In this document: positions 1 through 9,995 of the stretch, piece by piece
Layout: the number at the start of each line of letters is the position of its first letter
Numbering within the stretch: position 1 is the stretch's first letter
Made by a program: the position numbers and the translations under genes
Notes under the pieces: generated by a model
What the model was told of the DNA's origin: nothing
The model's database searches: none
Seen by the model: the letters and a program-made list of their open reading frames with translations, nothing else
NCBI GenBank assembly: GCA_934045075.1
Contig: OW203722.1
Span: 4,459,264 to 4,523,263 of the forward strand
From: Yponomeuta sedellus
Taxonomy: Eukaryota > Arthropoda > Insecta > Lepidoptera > Yponomeutidae
Reading direction: 5' to 3'
DNA: 64,000 bases

Positions 1-549
1 TGCTAGGAAGAAGAAGTGTACGAGAAGCCGGGGGGTAGGTAGGTATGAACTTCAAGTAGGAAACTCTTATAAGGTATGGCGTATACATTGGAGTACATTA
101 TTTTTCAAGATGGGGCGTCTTAAAAGTATTATCGCGTAGCGAAGAAAGTTACCTCTTATTTTGTCGCTTTTAATGTCAATTATTCAGAAGTCGAGCCCCA
201 CTTACAAGAGTTCCCTGCGATATTCTAGAAAGATACTTTCAAAAAGTTTTCTGAATGTTACTTTGTCCTTGCATTGCTCGATTTTAATATTTATTTATTA
301 AGTAGATGCTTCAAAATCTTTTTGCGCTTGTGCATGCTAGCTTCAAGTAAGATGAGATATGATGTTTATAGCATTCTTGTTGTTTATAAAGGTCTTAACT
401 AAAATCATGGTTACAAACAAGAACCCTGCTAGGGCACAGCTAACTTAGGACTAACTTATACTACATATATTCTACCATACTAGTACCTATACGAGGATTT
501 TGGTTCACCCTGTATTTAGGTACTTTTGTTGTCATACACACGCCATAAA
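1..549. other. AT-rich DNA, nothing recognised
   Basis: No reading frame of useful length, no repeat shared with the rest of the window and no RNA gene could be seen here. Confidence 0.5.
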
Positions 550-925
550 AGAAGCGCTCGTGGCCTAGTCATATCGAGTGATTGCACGCAATCACTTGAG
601 TGAAGCAAAAACAAGGCGCAGTCTGGTGCAATATGGGTGCCGTCTCGTGACTAACGCTAGTCGCATTTTTTCCGAGCACTTCCGTGATTCGCAGGGCACA
701 TTAAGTCGTTGGTGCCTGCTGTCATGCAGTGGCAGTCGTTAAGCCACGTTTGAGGCCCATATGGACTGATTCTTCTGACAGTAAGGCACGCTACACCACT
801 GTCTTACAATCTTCCACCAACCAGGACTTGACCCCCGTGGTGGAGTATGGCCTAACCTTCCTGCGATGCAAGAAGAGACCCGTATGCCAGCAGCGGAGAT
901 ATACAAGGATGGATATCGATACACG
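550..925 (+). mobile_element. 5S rRNA-headed SINE, near full length (family D)
   Basis: This copy aligns along its length with the copies at 26855 (plus) and 25035-25415 (minus). The head keeps the pattern GTGGCCTAGTC, then a short palindrome around GTGATTG/CAATCAC, then a stretch resembling the 5S rRNA internal promoter (GAGTGAAGCA, GGCGCAGTC). The body carries the family marks GCACATTAAGTCGTTGGTGCC and CTTCTGACAGTAAGGC. The end matches AAGAGACCCGTATGCCAGC. The head-to-5S assignment is much clearer in sister copies than in this decayed one. Short ORFs across it are incidental. Confidence 0.75.
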
Positions 926-1464
926 CCTAAACGGTTGGAGGCATCCAGGCAGGTGAAATTTCGCCAAAATCTACAAAGCATTTATCTACTTGAACTTATA
1001 GAACCCTCTGTCGAGCCAATCCGGTCAATCTCTCTAGTGGCTGGTCTTCTACCGATCGTTTACCCAATCTTAGTCCTGAGTAACCAGTAACTCAGTAACC
1101 TCAACCTTAGGAATAGTAAATCCAAGTTATGAAATCCTCATATCACTACATCCAGCAAAAACCACTTTGCTATGACGATATATTTGAAATCGCGAAGAAA
1201 GTTTTATCTGTTCCATACGTCTTAATGAAGCAAGTGGAGCGTGCAAGTATCATGGAGTGGCCGATATTTGATTTGTGCGATCTCGAAGTTTTTCTCTTAG
1301 TAAAAGAAGTTTGTATTGAAGAGAAGTACGTATATGTTATCTACTTGGGGATTTTGGATCCAAAATAACTTGAAATAGATTCGAGTTGAGTTAACGATCA
1401 GCGAGTCCCTTAGGCAAATCCTGTCACCACGATGCATGGCTTGCCATCGATACGCTAAAAAGAA
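926..1464. other. Unassigned AT-rich DNA
   Basis: A 79-codon open frame lies at 1129-1368 but shows no recognisable domain, no signal peptide and no splice context. It is treated as chance. Confidence 0.4.
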
Positions 1465-1600
1465 GATTAGATAGATAGAAGGTTGTTTTAAATAAATAGA
1501 TAGATAGATAGAAGGTATCTAGAAAAGATCGCTCGCAGAGATTACCGCCGATAATTAATTTCTTTTCTGGTTTTGTAATTAATTTCTTTTCTGGTTGTGC
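1465..1600. repeat. GATA microsatellite and short tandem duplication
   Basis: Two GATA tracts (about 1467-1479 and 1497-1513) are followed by two adjacent copies of a roughly 22-bp unit starting AATTAATTTCTTTTCTGG (about 1554-1597). Confidence 0.7.
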
Positions 1601-1791
1601 AATAAAGTGCAATGTCATACAATTGGCAGTCTTATCGCGTAGGGTGAAGATACCGAACAATCTTTAAATGGAGTGGATTGCATGAAGAACTTGGTCGGTA
1701 GATTCATGTATATAAATAATAAAATCGAAAATATACTGATACCAAGTAGCAAAAGATTGCAAGAATTTAAGTACCTTATCATCATCATCAA

Positions 1792-1945
1792 TCCATTTTG
1801 TTCCCACCGAGGGGCACGGGTCTCTTTTCTAAGGAAGGTTTAAGCCACACTCCACCACGGGACCAAGTCCGGATTGGTGGAGGCTTGCAAGACTAGTGAC
1901 TAGTCTTACTGTCAGAAGTTTTCAAGGCCTCTGACTTGGCTTAAC
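1792..1945 (-). mobile_element. SINE family D, 3' half
   Basis: Read on the minus strand, this is the terminal half of the 5S-headed SINE: the CTTCTGACAGTAAG, CCTCCACCAA, CGGACTTGG and AGAGACCCGTGCCCC marks occur in family order. The plus-strand 5' edge is ATCATCATCAATCCA, which is the reverse of the family's GAT-type tail. The head is missing, as expected for 5' truncation during target-primed reverse transcription. Confidence 0.75.
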
Positions 1946-2395
1946 GACTACCATCTATTTATCTAGTACCTTATATATAAATACATAAATATTCATGGAC
2001 ATATTACACCGATTTCGTTGGCACCATACTAAGTTCATATATTAAAAATATATATACATAGATTAACTACAGAGTAAATTCTGAACTATATAATTAAAGT
2101 AGTCGAATTTCACCAATGCCTTTAATAGGATGGTATAAGGTAGGATAAATAGAGTTCTTTTTTGTTGAATCACTCATGAAAACAATCCCGTGCACACCGC
2201 ACTGAAGTGAAAAAAATGTTGCATTCAATCCTTCTCTGCGCAAATATTGCATTCTGCCACATTGGTACGTAAATTCCTGGAAATCTATTGCAAGTTCGAT
2301 GTGGCTGCAAACTTTAGCTCCGGTCGATACAGATTAGAAAAGTCCAAAAGTCTTTATCATATCCCGTAGGAATCGCCTCCCTCATTCATTCAGAC

Positions 2396-2640
2396 AATGT
2401 GACGGCCTCAGTGACGCAGCGGTAGTGCATCTGCCTACCATGCAAGAGGTCCCGGGTTCGATCCCCCAGCTGGCGAGAAAAAAAAACAGGTCTTGAATGA
2501 TTACATGTTTCTGATTTCTTGTCCATAAAACGTTGTTTCTGGTTCCCACGACACAGGGTATCCTAGTGTGGGGCCAGAAGCAATGTATGTACCTGTATGT
2601 AAATGTTATGTTATAATGATATTTGTAGGTGGTATCCGTG
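2396..2640 (+). mobile_element. tRNA-headed SINE (family C)
   Basis: The head looks like a tRNA: GACGCAGCGGTAGTGCATCT (A box) and GGTCCCGGGTTCGATCCC (B box), 3' of which come CAGGTCTTGAATG, GTTTCTGGTTCCCACGAC and GTGTGGGGCCAGAAGCAATG. The tail ends in ATGTTATG repeats. Sister copies are at 34215 (minus), 44324 (plus) and 45955 (plus). It is not a tRNA gene, because the tRNA-like part flows into the conserved family body and the acceptor stem does not pair. Confidence 0.8.
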
Positions 2641-3034
2641 GACATGGAAAGTCTCTTCCAGGGCACACCATTTTCTTCTGGCCTTGGCGATCCTCATCCA
2701 AACCAAGAACCAGCAAACACAGTGCAGGACGCCTGCCATGCTGGACTGATTATCTGAGGCAGCTTGAAAATACTTTTGACAGGTCTGATAAAGATGTAGG
2801 TAATGAACGGCGCCAGAAATAGGAAGGACGTGGAACCTCTTAACAGTTTACTGGAAATTAAGCTGCCGAAATAAGTCCCATTGTAGTACATAGTCCTTCT
2901 CGGAGAATCACTATGCGTGCCCACCGCGGATTGGCGATGTCAATATGTGAAACACCCCGGTCAGAATGAGAGATTAAGCCCACCTCAGATGTAAAGATAA
3001 AAGATAAAATCATTTTATTTGCTAAAGAATGGTA

Positions 3035-3853
3035 TAGTACATTATGACACTAGTGAGCTAAGTTGGTCATTACAGACGAGGTGGGTTTACTGCTCGAGCC
3101 GAAGGCGAGAGCAGTTATGGAACCGAGTCTGTAATGACCAATGCTCACGAGTGTCATACGACGTTTTTCAACACACTTGTGAGGAAAATAAAAAACAAGC
3201 ACAGGTAAATAAAAATAAAAAGTACGCTAAAAATACTGACTCAGAAAAAGAGTTCGCGTTCTTTTCCGTTTTCCATGTTAGGAAATTTTCATACGCTGCG
3301 ACATATTTTTCCCTAGATTTCTCGGGTATCAAACTTTCATTGGCATTTTGCGCCTCATTAAGTATGTCTTGCGGAGTTAAAACCATATCCTCTTCAGTAT
3401 CAGTACTCGAACTCGACATTTTCACAATAAACAATGAAAAGTTTTATTTCTTGAGAACTGAGATTGAAAATGGCGCGCGCTTACTTTTTTAATTTGCGCG
3501 CTGTCAAATGTAGGCAAATGTAACAACTTCCATACAGCTTATAAATCGATATTTCTGAATTACAAGTTGGCTTTTAGATATGTCTATCTTTTTCTTATTT
3601 TGATTGCAATTTGATGAAAATAAATGTTTAGTTATCGTATTTTGATACTAACGTGCATAAAATATAAATTAAATTATTATTTTTAGATATGAAAACTCTT
3701 TGCTGTCATTATTTGTCTGTAGTTGATAAAATTAAAACTATATTCATTACAGCACTTGTGCTGTAATATTATTACGCACGCGTGTATAATGGACAGCATT
3801 ATGGTTCTTAAACCGGTGTTATAAGAGTCACTTTACGAGCAAGTGTGTTGAAA
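3035..3853 (-). mobile_element. Crypton-like tyrosine-recombinase element fragment
   Basis: Comparison with the empty site in unit B (GGTA|AATACATT near 17161-17170) shows an 819-bp insertion here with no evident target-site duplication. It carries a minus-strand frame (3434-3168). From an internal methionine, the product starts MSSSSTDTEED and continues IPEKSREKYVAAYENF, then SFSESVFLAYF. This is the characteristic N-terminal start of tyrosine-recombinase-like proteins widespread in insect genomes (Crypton and related). Homology ends after that point, so only the first coding part remains and the catalytic region is absent. The plus-strand left side holds a strong hairpin (3044-3157). Family assignment rests on memory of the N-terminal motif. 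Confidence 0.55.
3044..3157. repeat. Long imperfect hairpin with GC-rich loop
   Basis: Arms TTGGTCATTACAGAC and GTCTGTAATGACCAA pair perfectly, with outer pairing GACACT..GTGAGC to GCTCAC..GTGTC. The loop contains a second small stem, CTGCTC / GAGCAG, around GAGCCGAAGGC. A similar design with a GCCGAAGGCGAG core is at 47421-47537. Confidence 0.8.
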
Positions 3854-4045
3854 AATACATTAAGTAGCTGGTGAAGGAACATGCATGCTCTAGCAGTTAA
3901 GGTGTGCAAATATTAGACTAGAATAATCTAAATCTAAAACAAATACAATCTTAGAATTAATATTAAAAACAAACTATCTGGTATTATAAGTATATGAAAT
4001 TTTAAAAAAATCTTATAATTAGTATGTTAATTATTTTTATTAATA

Positions 4046-4230
4046 TACTAGCTGACCCAGCAAACTTCGTACCGCCTAACAGTCGATTTTTTAATATTTT
4101 TTATTTTTCACTCCGTAAGAACCATCCTCGTACTTCAAGGAATATTCTAAAAAAAGAATTAGCAAAATCGGTTCAGCTGCTCTGGAGATTTGCGCTTACC
4201 AACACATTCCGGGATTCATTTTTATATTAT
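4046..4230 (-). mobile_element. Non-autonomous Helitron (unit A copy)
   Basis: On the minus strand it starts with TCCTAATCTATAATATAAAA (around 4230) and ends with GGGTCAGCTAGT (around 4048). This matches the 5' TC and 3' CTAGT ends expected of Helitrons. No coding capacity. The unit B copy is at 17366-17552. Confidence 0.65.
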
Positions 4231-4379
4231 AGATTAGGATTTTTTTTTTCTTAATAACCCTTAGTTGAGATGGTCGTCAAAAAATCTTTTAAACTGTAAT
4301 ACATATGCTATAACAGGAATTTATTTAACTGTGTTTTTAATTTGGTAAGTGGCAGTATAGAGATGTTTTGAATCTCACT

Positions 4380-4832
4380 CTCTCTCTCACTGAGAGAAGA
4401 CCGGTGCTCTTCAGTGGAATGCCTATTTATTTAATATTGGGAAGTGTAATAGCACATAACAAAGTATAATAAATATAAATCAATAATCCAGAATAGGTTT
4501 CTCAGACACATATGCAGTGTCACTTGGCACATGAAATTAGAACGCAAATTGCTACGCCCAGCGACGCATATGACGCCAGAATGGCGAAAAAAGAAACAAA
4601 ATTGCGGAAGACAGTTGTAATTAATTTTTAATACGAAACTACCTAAATTATTATCAGATCCTTCCTTACATTTGAAGTTGGCGTTTTGTCGTAATGGCCA
4701 CTTTGATCTGAAATATCTCCTCTTTGGTTATGAATTCTAAATTCAAATTTATAAATATATTTAGCTGGTATATTTGAGTTTCGAAAATAGTAATTCATTT
4801 GTTTTTTTCTTTGGCGTCGCTCTTCTTGCACA
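4380..4832. other. Unassigned AT-rich DNA before mariner fossil
   Basis: Part is probably the 5' untranslated region of the mariner copy, but no terminal inverted repeat could be paired with confidence. Confidence 0.35.
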
Positions 4833-5085
4833 ATGGAGAACTTGATATATCGCGTTATTTACGTGTACGAGTTCCACCGTGGCACAAGTGCTGCAGACAC
4901 GGCTCGGAGGCTTAATGATGTGTATGGGGCGGCAGTGTCGCAAAGGAAAACATAGTGCGTTTTTGGTTCCAACGTTTTCGTTCTGGAAATTTTGACGTGC
5001 AGAACAAGCCCCGTGCGCAGCGGGAGACCAAACTTGATAATGACCAAAGGCTATTGTGGACTTTGTTTCTAGGTTTTTTCTGCTT
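4833..5085 (+). pseudogene. mariner transposase N-terminal fossil (unit A)
   Basis: The plus strand encodes the mariner helix-turn-helix region: MENLIYRVIYVYEFHRGT, AADTARRLNDVYG, then an in-frame TAG at 4953-4955, then VRFWFQRFRSGNFD in the same frame. This is the DNA-binding N-terminus of mariner-type (Tc1/mariner) transposases. Similarity fades after about 85 residues, and the DD34D catalytic part is missing. The open frames on the opposite strand here (to 156 codons) are shadows kept because the region was duplicated. The unit B copy is at 18151. Confidence 0.85.
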
Positions 5086-5099
5086 CGAAATCCATTTGA

Positions 5100-6521
5100 T
5101 GAAAAGCCGCGTTTGAATCGGCTTGGAGTAAACGTTCTGTGACCTGTTATGCCCTGTATTGTGAATTGGAAACTTGTCAAAGGAGAGTTGGGAGCCGGAA
5201 TTCGTCGGGTGCATTTGAATAATTTATGCATAACATATTGTGTTGAGGGATTTCTAGAGTTTCTGCTTATATTTTAACCTACATATCGAATCCTAACGTT
5301 ATCAAGTTCTGCACTAAAGATGGAAAAGTATTTCTCAATGATTCGCTATACTCGTACATATTTATATATTAAATCAGTGGAATCCAGTGCTCAGTAAATA
5401 GAAATCACGCGCCTTATCATCGGGCCTGTCCGCGGGCGCTGTGAATGTTGTGTGTCGGCCAGCTGCGAAAAACTAAAAGTGAAGTCACCCACTATAATTA
5501 ACTGTACTCGCCACTTCAGTTTACCCGTACATAGTGTCATTGAAATAACAAAAAGCTTGGCAACCGTTTGTATAGTATCGATAAATAAAACTTCATAAAA
5601 AAACTTTAAACTTCAATCTCAACAATGTCTAATAACACATATTAAGAAATCAAAAATACCTGATATTAGATATCAAAAAGATCAGACTTTTTTGACATTT
5701 GATGGTATGAGACTAAAATAAAGTTGAGAATTTTGAAGTTCTTCTTATAGAAATAGCGATTTACCGATACTAAATACAATTACCGCTTTCTACGCGTTGC
5801 GCTATTTTAATAAGTACAATAGGTAAGATTATTAGAATGTACCTACTTTGCATAAAATAAATTTGCGATCCAAATGTGTGATGAAATTCTGAATAAGCAC
5901 AAAATAGCCCCACGTAACCAAAGGCAGTAATCAACACGTAATAATAGATAATCTACACCATAAATCACGGAACAGTACCTGTGACCCTCCTAGACCGTTA
6001 TTTTAAGACTGAACAGAACACGCGAGAAGAAACAACGGATATACGTTTTTACCTCAAACCCAGAAACGTAACAGAAGGTCCACTTAATTTTGTGGGATGG
6101 GGAAATCTAAATGAGTAACTCCATTTATGATCTACGGAGCTCAATGAAACAAGGGCACTGTCTAACAGTAGGATTGGTCCACCGATCTAATGTCTCTCAT
6201 CGTGGCTATACTCGGGGTCTCTTTAATGGATCACACTGAAATGAGACCGCCCTCAATTTAGCCAAAGAACGAGGTGATTGACAAGGTGACTCAGCTTTTA
6301 AGGTGCCGCAAAAAAAATTACCAAGTTAAAGACGTGGTGGGCCAATAATATCAGAACACTGATATTTGATGGAGTACAAAGATTCACCTGTACCGACGAT
6401 CTGGGACAGTTTGCTGCCAAAAGCTGGATGAGATGGCCGAGGACAGAAAGATGTTCATACATTTTTTGGTCTGAATGTTGATGTTGTTCAGAATAGTCTG
6501 CTGAACCTTAAGCGTGTTATT
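5100..6521. other. Unassigned AT-rich DNA within duplicated unit
   Basis: No domain-bearing frame, repeat family or RNA gene was recognised. It is present almost unchanged in unit B. Confidence 0.4.
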
Positions 6522-6781
6522 CTACTCATCAATACAAGCAAAATTGAAAAAGAAAACTACGTTGAAATATCGTAGAAAACAATATGTATTCGATCTAGCA
6601 AATGTATCAAACAGTATTTTTTCAATATTTCGGAATGGGTTAATGAGTAAACTACTCATCAATACAAGCAAAATTTAAAAAGAAAACTACGTTGAAATAT
6701 CGTAGAAAACAATATGTATTCGATCTAGCAAATGTATCAAACAGTATTTTTTCAATATTTCGGAATGGGTTAATGAGTAAA
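6522..6781. repeat. 130-bp tandem duplication
   Basis: Two adjacent 130-bp copies begin at CTACTCATCAATACAAGC (6522 and 6652). Both copies are also in unit B (from 19847 and 19977), so this small duplication is older than the 7.5-kb one. Confidence 0.9.
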
Positions 6782-7440
6782 CAGGTTTTGCTGAACCTTT
6801 CTGCAACGCCCAATTTGGGGTCGGAAGAAGGCCTATTTGACGTAGGGAGGAGGGAGTGCGTAAAATATGAACAGAAAATTAGTTGGAGTCAAATTATTCG
6901 TACTGTGTCCATGTACTCATTCCAGTTCAAGCTAGTCTTTTGTCTTTTCTATGTTGATCACGGACCTATCTCAGCAACAACCGTCCGTAATTGAAAATGT
7001 ACTCAAGGAATAAAGGTTTAAAGGCAGATTTGCTTAACAATGGAATATCAGTTTTATCTAACAGAATCTTAGGCACACATTCGAGTGAAATAAAACAGTT
7101 AAGAGTGTGTTGTAGGTCCACTGAAAATTACCGCGAATGGTCTCTCCGATGCGAGGATGGGAATTAAAAGGAAATAAATGAATTTGTTCGCATCGGAATG
7201 GGACTATTAAGAAAGACCTAAATGGGGACTTTAAATTATATGACGGTAATGCTGAAAGAGTAGACGATTTTCTTACTGGACAAGACTTTGAACTAAAAGT
7301 GGAAGAGGCTAAAGATAGGAAGGAATCTACACAGTCTGCAGTCATGATTTTTACACCTAATTTCAATAGGTATTCTAGTTTGCTTGATTTTTGTATTTCA
7401 AAGTTTCTCTCTTTAGAGTTTGCCTGAAAATGATAATGCC
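6782..7440. other. Unassigned region, possible decayed coding DNA
   Basis: Open stretches exist on both strands (6692-6994 plus, 7058-7366 minus) and are retained in unit B with minor changes. None shows a motif that can be tied to a family. It may be a decayed transposon, but that is inference. Confidence 0.25.
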
Positions 7441-7469
7441 TGTCTCCAAGTTATGTTAATCGTAACATC

Positions 7470-7645
7470 CCACTTCACATCATCACATCATACTTCACAA
7501 CATCACATCACACTAATGTTAGAAATGCAAAAGTTTGTGAGTGTGTATGGTTTACTTCTTCACGTCTAAGCGGCTGGAGCGATTCTAATAAAACTTCGTA
7601 TGGAGTTAGCTGACACCCTGGATTAACACAAAGTCAACGTTTTAC
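7470..7645. mobile_element. Helitron-like fragment
   Basis: Contains GTTTGTGAGTGTGTATGGTT, TTACTTCTTCACGTCTAAGC and GGCTGGAGCGATTCTAAT. This chain is shared in reverse with 31840-31950 and 35995-36100. In insect genomes it belongs to non-autonomous Helitrons. It is preceded by short CATCACATCA repeats. The unit B copy is at about 20795-20965. Confidence 0.5.
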
Positions 7646-8424
7646 TGCAGGAACGTAACTTATAACTAAATCAAAGAAATTTTCAATAGATTCTTTACGA
7701 AATTTTCCTTTTGTAATTGAATCGTCTTTTTATCGTTAACTTGTAACGGCTTACTTAGCCTTGTTACTTCATTATTTCATAGGTCCTTTGTTTCGGTTCC
7801 TAACTGCCCTGTTTTATTGTCACGTTTCTATAATCAACCCAAACAACCTAAAATTTATTGATTGAAGATGTTTATTCCAATAAAAATACAGAAGTTGGTT
7901 TTTGCCAAACTACATAACAGTTTGCTGGCAGGTGCTCTTGGTTCAGCCAGGACATGAAGAGGAGAAACAACAATACTGGAAAAAAAAATTTCGCTTACAT
8001 TTATAATTCATATTGGATTCATAGATTGAATCTTTAAAGTTTAATATTTTGTTAATAGATCTATGAATCAAACATCGGTTACAAACACACAATCCAACGA
8101 TACCCTACACTATGGGTTAGCCGAGAAAAGGACACGACCGACGGCCAAATTAGAAGAGTCCGTTGTTTACTACGAAACGCCAAGAAATGTAGCTCGAAAA
8201 CTAGGTCAGTGTCATGTCTTATGGAATCCCGGAACTTAAGCCGGCCCGGAACTTAAGGAGCAATCCCCATACAAACATATATTTGATTTTATTTACAAAC
8301 GATATGCCACCTCATATAGTTTCTATGAAAAGACTGATCAGTCTATAATGTACTGTAACAGTATATGTTCTATATTATTATTCTTTGAGTGCGCCCGCAA
8401 ATAAATAAATAAAAGTTTAGTTGG

Positions 8425-8645
8425 AATATACTATTTTTATTTTTAATGCACTAACCCGTGCTAAGGACAAATTTAAAAACCTATTTAGAGGCTAAAAATT
8501 TCACCCATGCCGGGATTCGAGCCCGCAACCTCTGGCTATCCGTGCCAGCGCTCAATTGGAAGAGCGCTGGCACGGATAGCCAGAGGTTGCGGGTTCGAAT
8601 CCCAGCATGGGTGAAATTTTTAGCCTCTAAATAGGTTTTTAAAGC
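8425..8645. mobile_element. Head-to-head fold-back of tRNA-headed SINE (family A)
   Basis: The left half is a minus-strand copy, from tail TTTTTAATGCACTAACCCG through CACCCATGCCGGGATTCGAG to GCCAGCGCTC. The right half is a plus-strand copy that starts at GAGCGCTGGCACGGATAGCC and runs to TAGCCTCTAAATAGG. They meet at the tRNA-like head, giving a near-perfect palindrome about 160 bp long. The head has tRNA-like features: A-box-like GCTCAATTGG, a CTGGC/GCCAG stem and B-box GGTTCGAATCC. The same structure is at 21745-21955 in unit B. Confidence 0.85.
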
Positions 8646-8860
8646 TTAGTTTTATCTGAGCTCTGGTTAGGTATACCATCAGTTTAGAAAGATAAACCTG
8701 TTATTGGCCTTACTTATCATACATTACTTTAAGTTTTGAAACTATGTAACGCTGTTGGTTTTTTTCAATAAAATAAAGTAAAAAAAAGATATTCATGTGA
8801 AAGTACATAATTATAATGCTTATTGAACTCAGAATTAAGAAGAAGGTAGAGTGGCACATA

Positions 8861-9116
8861 TCGCACCCTCAGAACTAAAGAGGCCTAAGTCAAAAAATAG
8901 TTGAAATACTCAAAAGATTCTCAAAAAATTGAGTACCTAACAATCATAGAGAGACATAATAAGGTATGCTCTATCCGATGAATAGTAAAACAAAGGCACT
9001 TATTGTAAAAAAAGAGCATAGCGAATCTTCCGTCCACGGCATACCTTTTTATGACTATGATTGTAACTCAAATTCACAATTTTTTGACATAAGCCTCTTT
9101 CGTTCTGAGGGTGCGA
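8861..9116. mobile_element. 256-bp MITE with about 40-bp TIRs (unit A)
   Basis: The ends are TCGCACCCTCAGAACTAAAG and the reverse-complementary CTTTCGTTCTGAGGGTGCGA; the inverted similarity extends about 40 bp (to TCAAAAAAT / ATTTTTTGA). It is flanked by TA on both sides (8859-8860, 9117-9118), as for Tc1/mariner-type target duplication. No coding capacity. The unit B copy is 22178-22433. Confidence 0.85.
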
Positions 9117-9304
9117 TATAACTCAAAGTAACAGTGTCCTTACACTAGGCACACTTCGTATCGTGAGCGACGTTTTCAGTGTTGTTTAACAATAAATTTG
9201 GCTTGTTCTTGTTTAAATTCGACTTATGTTACGTGTACACATCTCATGTGAAAGAGAAATTGACACTGACAAAAATAAACTTCTTTTTATTAAGTTTATT
9301 ACCA

Positions 9305-9690
9305 TCGAATCGAAGCCCTCGTTGTCCCGGCTGCCTGAGTAGTCTTAAAAGATCACGAAGGTTAAGCAACATAGAGCGTGTTCAGTGCATGGATGGGTGA
9401 CTAACACTAGTAGCCTGGTAGTTTATGACTAATGCTGTTAGCCTTTTCCAAGCGTTCCGCGCTTCGCAAGGCACGTTAAGCAGTTGGTGCCGGCTGCCGT
9501 CGATAGATGGCAGTCGTTCACCCGAGTCAGAGGCCTTGGAGCGGCTTGAAAACTTCTGACAGTAAGACCAGCCACTATAGTCTTACAAGCTTCTACCAGT
9601 GGTGGAGTAAGACCTATACCTTCCTTAGGCAACGTTCCTTAGGAGACCCGTGCCTCTCGGTGGGGACATAATGGGTTGATGATGATAAAG
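9305..9690 (+). mobile_element. 5S rRNA-headed SINE (family D), unit A copy
   Basis: The 5' part reads GATCACGAAGGTTAAGCAAC, then GTTCAGTGCATGGATGGGTG. This tracks the conserved 3' two-thirds of eukaryotic 5S rRNA (GATCACCGAAGTTAAGCAAC, then TACTTGGATGGGTGACC), which includes the internal control region of 5S genes. It then passes into the family body (GCAAGGCACGTTAAG, TTGGTGCCGGCTG, CTTCTGACAGTAAGACC) and ends in GGGTTGATGATGAT. It is not a functional 5S gene: the 5' third does not fit and the body is not rRNA. The unit B copy is at 22625-23012. Confidence 0.8.
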
Positions 9691-9904
9691 TTTATTTCCA
9701 ATTCTATGCACCATTAAACCTCAATTTATGTCCTCTAAACGTATTGGCATTTCATTTCCATCCGTCATGTCGTTTGTAAATAAATACCATACTACGTTTC
9801 TATGTGGCTGGCTGTCTTAATCTACTAAACAATGTTTTGCGGAAAACACTTGAAGCGCTGAGCAATTTATTACCGGCACGATTCCCCGCGCGGGCCATTT
9901 TTCA

Positions 9905-9920
9905 CCCAATGTCGTTTAGT
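9905..9920. repeat. Target-site duplication of the LINE, left copy
   Basis: CCCAATGTCGTTTAGT is repeated at 15730-15745 and occurs once, uninterrupted, in unit B (23233-23248). The exact inner edge is uncertain by a few bases because the LINE tail is itself made of TTAG. Confidence 0.9.
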
Positions 9921-9931
9921 TAGTTAGTTAG

Positions 9932-9981
9932 TTAGACCTGAGATTTCCGCACTTAGCCTCATGATTGGGCCATTGTACGTA
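9932..9981 (-). other. LINE 3' UTR tail shared with SINE family B
   Basis: Except for two adjacent bases, the plus-strand segment TTAGACCTGAGATTTCCGCA..GGGCCATTGTACGTA is the same as 62335-62384 in a SINE; a decayed form is at 37148-37205. It lies wholly downstream of the ORF2 stop, where a LINE reverse transcriptase recognises its template. Confidence 0.88.
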
Positions 9982-9995
9982 GTGGAGCTGTTCGT

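Noticed and set aside
4761..5231. 156-codon minus frame conserved at 18079-18549
   Set aside because: Conservation comes from the recent segmental duplication; the plus strand is a mariner fossil, so the minus frame is a shadow.
9335..9400. 5S rRNA gene
   Set aside because: Only the 3' two-thirds resemble 5S, with substitutions, and the sequence continues into a SINE body.
9918..9936. TTAG repeats as telomeric DNA
   Set aside because: The insect telomere unit is TTAGG; here it is TTAG, at the LINE 3' end and in SINE tails.
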